The translations under genes and the position numbers were made by a program. The notes beneath the pieces were generated by a model. It was not told where the DNA came from. It did not search any database and saw only the letters and a list, made by a program, of their open reading frames with translations. From Chloroflexia bacterium (GTDB lineage Bacteria > Chloroflexota > Chloroflexia > QHBQ01 > JADMIH01), in the NCBI GenBank assembly GCA_025927935.1, contig JAICKM010000267.1, positions 1-8,633 on the forward strand: DNA of 8,633 nucleotides, written 5' to 3'. Shown piece by piece: positions 1 to 6,577 of this stretch (its first letter is position 1; every line of letters starts with the position of its first letter).

Positions 1-1
1 C

Positions 2-1747
2 GACCGGGGCGCGATGCCGGACGAAGGGGAGACGGCGGGGCCATCCCCGGCCCGCGAGGGGTTGGACAAGCTCATCGGGCGGGCGCGTCTGTTCGGGCGG
101 AAGGCCGCGCCCGTGGTCGGCACGGCAGGTAAAGCCACGCTGGGCGCCGCGGGCACGATGCTGGGCCACACGCTGCCCGAAAATGTGCGCCAGCGCGGCG
201 CCGCCGGCATGATGAACCCCGACGGCGTGCTGGAAATCGAGGACGTGGACGAAGAACCCGACGCGGACGCGGCCACCGAGGACGAGTACGAACCCGAATA
301 CGCGGCGGAAGCCAACCGGGTCGTCGATTTCGACGCGCCGGGCCACACCCCGGTTGCGGCCCCGCCCTTCCCCTGGGTGCGCTGGCTCATTCCCATCGCC
401 GTGGTCGCCTTGCTCGGTGTGCTGCTTTTCGCCGTGCAGCAGATCCTGGCCGGCCAGCAGACGGCGCGCATCGACGTGCTGTTGCAGCAGGCCCAGCGCG
501 AAGAATCCGACGGCCAGGACGGCACCACCGCCGTCCGGCGCGACCATCTGCTCAAGGCGTTGAACCAGGTGCAGACCGCGCTCGACATCGATCCGAAGTC
601 GCAGCCCGCCACCCGGCTCGGCACCCGCATCCAGAGCGAACTGGACAGCCTGAACGGCGTGGTCCGCCTGTCGGGCCTGAACTTGCTGCTGGATCTCAGC
701 ACCGCGCGCCCGGCCACCGGCCCCACCGATACCACCACCACGGCGACTGCCCTGCCCACCGATACGCCCGACGTGGGCGCCACGCCCTCAGTTACGGACA
801 GCACCGCCCTGGCCCCGCTCATCGCACCGCCCAAGCCTGGCGACTATTTCAGCCAGGTGGTGGTCAACGGCGACGACGCCTTCTTGCTGGACAAAGGGAG
901 CGGGCGGCTCTATCGCTACAAGATGGCGGCCAGCCAGTATAGCCCGATCCTGGGATCGGGCGACCAGGTCGAACTCGTCGGCACGGCCGGCGAAAAAGCC
1001 ACCGTGGGCGCACTGTTGTTCATGGCCTGGCGGCCCACCACCGAAGGCGGCGACCTGATCGCCCTCGACGATGCTCGCGTGGCCTATATCTGGACCCCGG
1101 CCACCGGCCAGTGGCAAGCCTTTGCCCTCGGCGGCGCCGACAAACTTGACCGGCCCCGCGACCTGGGCACCTATGACGGCAATCTCTATCTGCTCGGCAC
1201 CAAACCGGGCCAGATCAGCAAATGGGCGGCGGGCGCTTACAGCAACGATCCGGTCGATTGGCTGAGCGAGGCCGCCGCCAACGAGATCCGCAACCGTGGC
1301 CCCGTCGCCATGACGATTGACGGCGACATCCACCTGCTCCTGGGCGATGGGCGCATCGTCACCATGAGCGCGGGGGAGATCAAGAACACCATTGCCCTGA
1401 ACGTCTGGCCGCAGGTCGCCAGCCCGCTGGCGATCTTCACCACCGAGAGTGCCCATTCGCTCTACGTTGTCGAAGTGGCCGACAAACGCATTATCCGCGT
1501 GGACAAAGCCAGCGGCGCGGTGCAGGGCCAGTTGAAAGCCCCCGCCGACAGCACGGCGTTTGACGGCCTGCGTAACATCTACGTCGACGAAGCGGCCGGC
1601 AAACTCTATGCCCTGAGCGGCAAAAAGCTCTATGTCGCGGCGTTACCCACGCTCTCCACGCCGCCGGGCACGCCCGCGCCCGCGTTGCCGGCCGCCGACG
1701 CTACCCCGACTGCCGCGCCCGCCATTACCGTCACCCCGGCGCCGTAG
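2..1747 (+). CDS. Single-pass membrane protein with extracytoplasmic beta-propeller-like domain, possibly 5'-partial
   Basis: I do not recognise a named family. The first ATG in the window is at 14, but the frame is open back to base 2 (Asp-Arg-Gly-Ala before the Met) and the 13 bases before it give no convincing ribosome site, so the true start may lie to the left. Numbering from that Met: 1-70 is a basic/Gly-Ala cytoplasmic stretch; 73-98 is strongly acidic; about 124-146 is one hydrophobic membrane helix preceded by Arg; 150-215 is helical with one TPR-like stretch (around ALDIDPKSQPA); 229-275 is a Thr/Pro spacer. Residues 276-545 show about six beta-rich units of the form DGxLYLL...GRIxxxxxG, as in NHL/YVTN-type propellers, and 546-577 is a Pro/Thr tail. 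Predicted topology is N-in, C-out. It lies 15 bp before a Ser/Thr kinase gene. In some bacteria such proteins begin with a PP2C phosphatase domain; none is visible here, so that is only a guess. High confidence as a gene, low for function. Confidence 0.85.
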   Translation, partial: DRGAMPDEGETAGPSPAREGLDKLIGRARLFGRKAAPVVGTAGKATLGAAGTMLGHTLPENVRQRGAAGMMNPDGVLEIEDVDEEPDADAATEDEYEPEYAAEANRVVDFDAPGHTPVAAPPFPWVRWLIPIAVVALLGVLLFAVQQILAGQQTARIDVLLQQAQREESDGQDGTTAVRRDHLLKALNQVQTALDIDPKSQPATRLGTRIQSELDSLNGVVRLSGLNLLLDLSTARPATGPTDTTTTATALPTDTPDVGATPSVTDSTALAPLIAPPKPGDYFSQVVVNGDDAFLLDKGSGRLYRYKMAASQYSPILGSGDQVELVGTAGEKATVGALLFMAWRPTTEGGDLIALDDARVAYIWTPATGQWQAFALGGADKLDRPRDLGTYDGNLYLLGTKPGQISKWAAGAYSNDPVDWLSEAAANEIRNRGPVAMTIDGDIHLLLGDGRIVTMSAGEIKNTIALNVWPQVASPLAIFTTESAHSLYVVEVADKRIIRVDKASGAVQGQLKAPADSTAFDGLRNIYVDEAAGKLYALSGKKLYVAALPTLSTPPGTPAPALPAADATPTAAPAITVTPAP

Positions 1748-1762
1748 CGCCCGAGAACCGCC

Positions 1763-4666
1763 ATGAGTGATCTGACCGGGAAGACCCTCGGCCGCTACCG
1801 CATTCTTGAACGGATCGGCCGGGGCGGCATGGCTGAGGTCTACAAAGGTTATCAGCCCTCGCTCGACCGCTACGTGGCCGTGAAAGTCTTGCATCCCTTC
1901 TTATTGGAAGAAGAAGGCAGCCGCGAGCGCTTCGAGCGCGAGGCGCGCGCCGTCGCCACGCTGCGCCACCCCAACATCGTCCAGGTCTTCGACTTCGACG
2001 AGCAAGACGGCACCTACTTCATGGTCATGGAGTTCATCGCCGGGCCGAACCTGAAGGGCATCTTGCAGGATCAGGCCCGCCGGGGCACCCGCCTGAGCCT
2101 CGCGCGCAGCGGCGAGATCGTCACCGGCATCGGCGGCGCCCTGGCCTACGCCCACCGCCAGGGCATGATCCACCGCGATGTCAAGCCCCATAACATTATG
2201 TTCACTGCCGAGGGTCAGCCGCTGCTGACCGATTTCGGCATCGCCAAGATCGCCGGCGGCGCGAACGTCAGCGCCAGCGGCGTGCTGTCGGGCACCCCCG
2301 CCTATATGAGTCCGGAACAGGGCCGCGCGCTGCCCCTCGATGCGCGTACCGATATTTACTCGCTGGGCGTGGTGCTCTACGAGATGGTGACGGGGCACAT
2401 CCCCTTCGACGCCGACACCCCGTTCGCCGTCGTCATCAAGCACATCAACGACCCGCTACCGCTGCCGCGCACACTCGATCCCCAGCTTCCCGAAGCGATG
2501 GAGCGGGTGATCCTCAAGGCCATGGCGAAGGCGCCGGAGGAGCGTTTCCAGACGGCGGACGAGATGGTCCAGGCCACCCAGGCGGCTATTGCCACAGTCG
2601 CGGCCACCAGCGTCACGCCCGCCACGCTGACACCCACCCAGGACGTGCCTGAGAGCGCAAGCAGCACCCAACCGGTCGCCGTCGCCCCGCCCGATACGCC
2701 GCGCACCGAACGGGTAGCGCCGCCTGCACCCGCCGAGTCGCTACGGATCGAGCCGCCCGTCCCCGCCGAGCTAATGAAGATCGAACCGCCCGTGCCTGCC
2801 GCGCCGATTTTGCCTGCTGCGGCGGATTTGCTGCCGGCGCCCCCGGCCCCCGGCACCAAGATGGCTGCCGCCGCCCGGCTGGGCATGGGCCGCATGTCGT
2901 GTACGATGGCCGTTTCCGTCGTCGCAGTTTTGCTGCTGCTGATCGGCGGGGCGAGCTACCTGGGCCTCGGACGGCAGCCGGCGGGGCAGCCGCCAGGCGA
3001 AACCGGCGCGGCAGGCAGCCCGCCCACCAGCTACGCCATCGTCGTCATGCCGCCGGATAGCGAAGTAGCCGGCAGTCCGCTGCCGACTACTCTCGCCGCT
3101 GCGCCGCCGGCCAGCACCCAGCCTGCGGGCGCGGCGCCAACCGCCGCAGCGGCAGCCGGCGGATCAGGGGGTGCCCCGCAAACCGCCGACCAGTTCCTGA
3201 CTGCGAAACAGTACGACAAAGCCCTGGTCGCCTACAATGCCGTGCTGGCCGGCGATCCGCAGAACGCGGACGCCTTGCGCGGCCGGGGGCTGGCCCTGCT
3301 CGGCCTGGAGCGCTACCAGGATGCGGCGAACGCGCTGACTCAAGCCCTCGGCGCCCACCCCGACGATCCGGCGCTGCTCCTGGCGCGCGCCCAGGCCGGC
3401 GCGGGCCTCCAGTCGTGGTCCGATGTGATCCAGGATACCGAACGTATCCTCAGCCAGGATAAGGCGGCGGTTCCGGCCCTATTGCTGCACGCGCAGGCCG
3501 CCGCCATGAACGGCGACGATGCGCGCGCCGTGGCCGACCTCGATGCGGCGGTGGCAGCGGCGCCCCAGGATTCCACGGTGTACCACGCCCGCGGCGATTA
3601 TTATCTGGACAAGCGCCTGGCCGACAAGGCGCTTGCCGATTACCAGAAGGCGCTCACGCTCGCGCCGGACGACGCGGCCATCTGGATGGCGCTTGGCCGG
3701 GCCTATGTCACCTATGACGACTCCAACCAGGCCCGCCCCGACCTGGCGCTGGAAGCTTTCGGCCACGCTATCGCGGTGGAGCCGCGCAACAGCCAGGCGT
3801 ACTATGGGCGCGCCCGACTCTACCACGACTACAAGAGCGACCGCGCCCATGCTCTCGCCGACATTAATCAGGCCATCGCCATCGGGCCGCCCACGGCCGA
3901 TATGTACTATCTGCGTGCCACAATTGAGGGCGAACTGGCGAACGACCAGGCCCAGTTGCTGGATTTGCAGCGCGCCGTGACGCTGGAACCGAAAAACACC
4001 CAGGTCTATATCTGGTTGGCGGAATATTATGCCGCCCACCAGCAGTACGATCTTGCCGCCGAAACGATGACCCGCTTGCTTGCAGTGGACAATAGCTATT
4101 ATTATTATGGGGACCGGAGCGAGATCTATCTGGTGCTGGGCGACTACGCCAGGGCGCGCGACGACGCGCGCCAGGCCATTACCCAGCGGCCCGACGCGGC
4201 CTATGGTTACGCCCAATTGGCGCATGTGTACGCGGTCCAGCGTGATTTCACGTCCGCGCTCGATCAGATCAACCAGGCCGTGGATCGCGCGACACCCGAC
4301 GAGAAAGCCGATTTGCTGGCGATTCGCGCCCGGATCCAGCTGGCGCGAGCGCAACCGGACCAGGCCGCCGCCGATTTAACCGCCGCCGCCGCGCTCAACG
4401 CCGATAACCCGCGCGTCCTGCTGGAGCAGGCCGAACTGGCGGTCGCCAATAAGCAACCGGATCAGGCGTTGGAGTATCTGAGCCGGTGGGACGGGCGGGA
4501 AAACCGCTACGGATGGGGCTACGTCGTCCGCGCCGGCATCGAAGCCGGCCAGGATCAGCCGGTGAAGGCCCGCGCCGATCTGGAACAGGCGCGCAAGCTG
4601 GCGCTCTTCCCGGATGAGCGCCAGGCGGCCGATGAGATCGCTGCCCGGCTCGGCTCCGGCCCGTAA
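1763..4666 (+). CDS. Transmembrane Ser/Thr protein kinase (PknB-like) with C-terminal TPR array
   Basis: Predicted to phosphorylate Ser/Thr on cytoplasmic proteins using ATP. The kinase domain (about 12-270) carries the glycine loop G19-R-G-G-M-A-E-V26, ATP lysine K41 in VAVK, helix-C E60, catalytic HRD (D139) with K141 and N144, DFG D157, SPE (183-185) in place of APE, and D197 of the DxYSxG motif. It is an RD kinase; activation-loop S170, S172, S176 and T178 are candidate autophosphorylation sites. A Pro/Ala linker (about 280-375) with three 11-residue repeats leads to one membrane helix (about 382-400), preceded by basic residues. A second low-complexity spacer (401-472) is followed by about a dozen or more TPRs to the C-terminus. 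Predicted topology puts the kinase inside and the TPRs outside. The start is set by the usual short lead into GRYRILERIG; the ribosome site is weak and the gene follows its neighbour by 15 bp, so coupled expression is likely. The outer domain is TPR, not the PASTA repeats of classical PknB. The TPR ligand is unknown. Confidence 0.95.
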   Translation: MSDLTGKTLGRYRILERIGRGGMAEVYKGYQPSLDRYVAVKVLHPFLLEEEGSRERFEREARAVATLRHPNIVQVFDFDEQDGTYFMVMEFIAGPNLKGILQDQARRGTRLSLARSGEIVTGIGGALAYAHRQGMIHRDVKPHNIMFTAEGQPLLTDFGIAKIAGGANVSASGVLSGTPAYMSPEQGRALPLDARTDIYSLGVVLYEMVTGHIPFDADTPFAVVIKHINDPLPLPRTLDPQLPEAMERVILKAMAKAPEERFQTADEMVQATQAAIATVAATSVTPATLTPTQDVPESASSTQPVAVAPPDTPRTERVAPPAPAESLRIEPPVPAELMKIEPPVPAAPILPAAADLLPAPPAPGTKMAAAARLGMGRMSCTMAVSVVAVLLLLIGGASYLGLGRQPAGQPPGETGAAGSPPTSYAIVVMPPDSEVAGSPLPTTLAAAPPASTQPAGAAPTAAAAAGGSGGAPQTADQFLTAKQYDKALVAYNAVLAGDPQNADALRGRGLALLGLERYQDAANALTQALGAHPDDPALLLARAQAGAGLQSWSDVIQDTERILSQDKAAVPALLLHAQAAAMNGDDARAVADLDAAVAAAPQDSTVYHARGDYYLDKRLADKALADYQKALTLAPDDAAIWMALGRAYVTYDDSNQARPDLALEAFGHAIAVEPRNSQAYYGRARLYHDYKSDRAHALADINQAIAIGPPTADMYYLRATIEGELANDQAQLLDLQRAVTLEPKNTQVYIWLAEYYAAHQQYDLAAETMTRLLAVDNSYYYYGDRSEIYLVLGDYARARDDARQAITQRPDAAYGYAQLAHVYAVQRDFTSALDQINQAVDRATPDEKADLLAIRARIQLARAQPDQAAADLTAAAALNADNPRVLLEQAELAVANKQPDQALEYLSRWDGRENRYGWGYVVRAGIEAGQDQPVKARADLEQARKLALFPDERQAADEIAARLGSGP
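2711..2809 (+). repeat. Three tandem 33-bp units encoding an 11-residue Pro-rich repeat in the kinase linker
   Basis: Kinase residues 317-349 are three in-register units of 11 residues beginning at R317, R328 and K339. They follow the pattern [RK][VI][AE]PP[AV]PA[EA]xx. The second and third units share the core IEPPVPA. The repeat sits in the cytoplasmic linker between the catalytic domain and the membrane helix. It is probably a local duplication that diverged, giving an extended Pro-rich spacer or a docking strip. Confidence 0.7.
2906..2962 (+). other. Membrane-spanning segment of the Ser/Thr kinase
   Basis: Kinase residues about 382-400 are an uninterrupted hydrophobic run (Val/Leu/Ile/Ala/Gly with no charge). 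Arg and Lys residues on the kinase side (K366, R372, R377) fit the positive-inside rule. This is the only clear membrane helix in the protein. It separates the cytoplasmic kinase domain from the TPR array, which is why the TPRs are predicted to be outside the membrane. Confidence 0.8.
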
Positions 4667-4712
4667 GCGAACTGCGGCGTTGCCCCGCGCGAGGCCGGGC
4701 GCCCGTGAAACA

Positions 4713-4719
4713 GAGGAAG
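4713..4719 (+). promoter_or_regulatory. Ribosome binding site of the cyclase gene
   Basis: GAGGAAG ends 4 bases before the ATG at 4724 and is the clearest Shine-Dalgarno-like sequence in the window. It fixes the cyclase start over the nearby out-of-frame ATG at 4728. It lies in the 57-bp gap after the kinase stop. I see no convincing promoter in that gap, so the cyclase is probably read from an upstream promoter together with the kinase, but translated from its own stronger site. Confidence 0.65.
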
Positions 4720-4723
4720 TGCG

Positions 4724-6481
4724 ATGGATGAAACATTAACCGATCCGATTGCCGTACAGCGGGTCGAGCTACAACAGCTTGAGCAAGATCTGAGCACGCT
4801 GACCCGCCTGGCGGGCGATATGCTTGATCTGCTGCGCCGCTCGGCCAATCCGGGCGACATCAGCAACGCCGTGGCCGGGCTGGCGCCCGCCTTGCAAGAG
4901 CAGGTACACACCGCGCAGCAGCACCGCGCCGCCGCATCCCTCGGCCTCGACGCCATCGCCCGGCTGGCCGAGTCGCGGCGGCAGGAAGCCCATCACCTGC
5001 GCACCCTGTACACAATTGTGCAGGCGGTCAACTCCACACTCGATCTGCGCGCGCTACTCAACCTGGTCATGGACAAAGTCATCGAGGTGACGAAGGCCGA
5101 GCGCGGCTATGTGGTGCTGCGCGACGAACAGAGCGGCGCACTGACCGTGGCCGCCGCCCGCGGCATGGACCACGGCACCATCGACAGCGACGCCTTCCTG
5201 ATCAGCCGGGGCATCGTCACCCAGGTGGCGACCAGCGGCCAGCCGGTGCTGACCACGAACGCCCAGGCCGACCCGCGCTTCTCGGCCATGGAAAGCGTCA
5301 TGCACTACAACCTGCGCGCGATCCTGTGTGCGCCGCTGATGATTCGCGGCCAGGTACAGGGCGTGGTCTACGTGGACAACCGCCTGCGCACGGGGCTGTT
5401 CACGCCCCGCGATCTCGATCTGCTGGTGAATTTGGCGAATCAGGCCGCGTTCGCCATCGACAACGCGCGCATGTACGGCTATATGGCGAACGTGCTCGCC
5501 AGCATCGCCAGCGGCGTCGTGACAACCGATGAGTACGGCATTATCCGCACGTATAATCGCGCCGCCGCCGGGATTTTCGGTATCCAGCCGGAGCAGGCCA
5601 TGGGCCAGTCCTATCGGGAGGTCTTCGGTTTGCTGGCGAACTCGCCGGTGCCGGCGTTGTTTAACCAGGTGCAGGAGTCGGGCGAACCGGTGCTGGGCCA
5701 CGAGGCCCGCGTGGTGGTGCCGGGGCGTGGCGAGGTTACCCTGCTGCTCAACGTGGCTCGCGTCGTGGCCGAAACCGGCGAAAAGCTGGGCGTCGTCGTC
5801 GTCATCGAGGACATCACCCAGGAGCGGCGCATGGAGCGCTATATCGCGCCGAATGTGGTCGAGCACCTGATCACGTCTAGCGCCGGCCCCAAGCTGGGCG
5901 GCGAACTGCGCGAAATTACGGTGCTGTTCGGTGACGTGCAGGGCTACACCACCCTCTCCGAGAAGATGGCCCCGGAGGAGCTGATCGACCTGCTCAACAA
6001 CCACCTGTCGCTGGCCGGCAGCACGATCATGGACCCCGCCTACGAAGGCACGCTGGACAAATACATCGGCGACGCGGTAATGGGGCTATTCAACACGCCG
6101 GGCGCCCAGGCCGACCACGCCTGGCGCGCGGTCAACGCCGCCTGGGCCATGCAGACCCGCCTGCGCGAGTTCCAGGACACGCTGCCGCCGGAGCGCCACC
6201 TGCGCTTCCGCGTGGGCGTGCACACCGGCAAAGCCGTCGTGGGCCACATCGGCAGCGAGAACCTGATGAACTTCACGGCCATCGGCGACGCTGTCAACGT
6301 CGCCAAGCGGCTGCAAGAGAGCGCCCGCCCCGGCCAGGTCGTCTTGAGCGAAGACACCTACCGGGCCATCGATCCCGAACTGCGCAAGCGCCTCGAAGTC
6401 CGCCCGCTGGGTTTCATCTCGCTCAAGGGCCGCGCCGCCGAAGTGCCCGCCTACGAACTGCTCGGCATGAACGGGGGTTAG
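4724..6481 (+). CDS. GAF-PAS-class III adenylate/guanylate cyclase
   Basis: Predicted to make cAMP from ATP in the cytoplasm; no signal peptide or membrane helix is visible. An N-terminal helical, probably coiled-coil region (about 1-100) is followed by a GAF domain (about 105-247), a PAS domain (about 251-365), a short signalling helix (about 365-385) and a class III cyclase domain (about 396-580). Both metal-binding Asp residues are present: D404 in LFGDVQGYTT and D450 in DKYIGDAVMGLF. K446 and T518 (in NFTAIGD) match the adenine-recognising Lys and the Thr typical of class IIIb enzymes. N525 and R529 (NVAKR) supply the transition-state pair. With all six residues kept, the domain should be active as a homodimer. 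The GAF domain has no NKFDE-type motif, so cyclic nucleotide binding there is not suggested; the GAF and PAS ligands are unknown. It follows the kinase gene by 57 bp, probably in one operon. Confidence 0.95.
   Translation: MDETLTDPIAVQRVELQQLEQDLSTLTRLAGDMLDLLRRSANPGDISNAVAGLAPALQEQVHTAQQHRAAASLGLDAIARLAESRRQEAHHLRTLYTIVQAVNSTLDLRALLNLVMDKVIEVTKAERGYVVLRDEQSGALTVAAARGMDHGTIDSDAFLISRGIVTQVATSGQPVLTTNAQADPRFSAMESVMHYNLRAILCAPLMIRGQVQGVVYVDNRLRTGLFTPRDLDLLVNLANQAAFAIDNARMYGYMANVLASIASGVVTTDEYGIIRTYNRAAAGIFGIQPEQAMGQSYREVFGLLANSPVPALFNQVQESGEPVLGHEARVVVPGRGEVTLLLNVARVVAETGEKLGVVVVIEDITQERRMERYIAPNVVEHLITSSAGPKLGGELREITVLFGDVQGYTTLSEKMAPEELIDLLNNHLSLAGSTIMDPAYEGTLDKYIGDAVMGLFNTPGAQADHAWRAVNAAWAMQTRLREFQDTLPPERHLRFRVGVHTGKAVVGHIGSENLMNFTAIGDAVNVAKRLQESARPGQVVLSEDTYRAIDPELRKRLEVRPLGFISLKGRAAEVPAYELLGMNGG
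5909..6463 (+). other. Class III nucleotidyl cyclase catalytic domain
   Basis: This segment encodes cyclase residues 396-580. Codons of the key residues are D404 at 5933-5935, K446 at 6059-6061, D450 at 6071-6073 and T518 at 6275-6277. The Lys/Thr pair, rather than Glu/Cys, predicts ATP as the substrate. Thr in place of the Asp of class IIIa places it in class IIIb, several members of which respond to bicarbonate/CO2; that response is family knowledge and has not been shown here. Confidence 0.85.
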
Positions 6482-6496
6482 CCGCCCGCACGGCAA

Positions 6497-6519
6497 CGGG
6501 CCGGTTTGAAACCGGCCCG
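6497..6519. terminator. Perfect inverted repeat between convergent genes, probable bidirectional terminator
   Basis: Two 11-base arms (left arm CGGGCCGGTTT) are exact reverse complements around a single central G. As RNA they would form a very stable hairpin, with the TTTGAAA centre partly unpaired. It starts 16 bases after the cyclase stop and lies about 58 bases beyond the stop of the opposing gene, where a shared terminator is expected. Neither side has a strong T-run, so a Rho-independent role is likely but not certain. An 8-base palindrome TGTATACA follows at 6526-6533. Confidence 0.6.
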
Positions 6520-6577
6520 CGGTCTTGTATACAGGCCGCACCGCATCTCCCTGGTAGTGCAGCAGCGCCTTAAGCTC

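Noticed and set aside
788..1456. 222-codon - strand open frame inside the propeller gene
   Set aside because: It is a shadow frame within a longer gene that shows coherent membrane and propeller features.
4153..4172. Perfect 8-bp inverted repeat with a 4-base loop (arm GGCGCGCG)
   Set aside because: It falls inside the TPR coding region, in Ala/Arg/Asp codons, where GC-rich codons readily form such stems by chance.
3479..4354. 291-codon - strand open frame inside the TPR region
   Set aside because: It is antisense to the TPR repeats and reflects their codon pattern; there is no ribosome site or domain.
4667..4723. Possible promoter or terminator between the kinase and cyclase genes
   Set aside because: The 57 bases are GC-rich with no -10/-35 pair and no good hairpin plus T-run; only the ribosome site is convincing.
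5011..5020. Ten-base palindrome CACAATTGTG
   Set aside because: It is well inside the cyclase coding sequence with no second half-site or promoter nearby; short palindromes are expected by chance.
5054..6004. 316-codon - strand open frame inside the cyclase gene
   Set aside because: It is antisense to the GAF-PAS region; its His/Arg/Gln-rich product has no recognisable domain or start signal.
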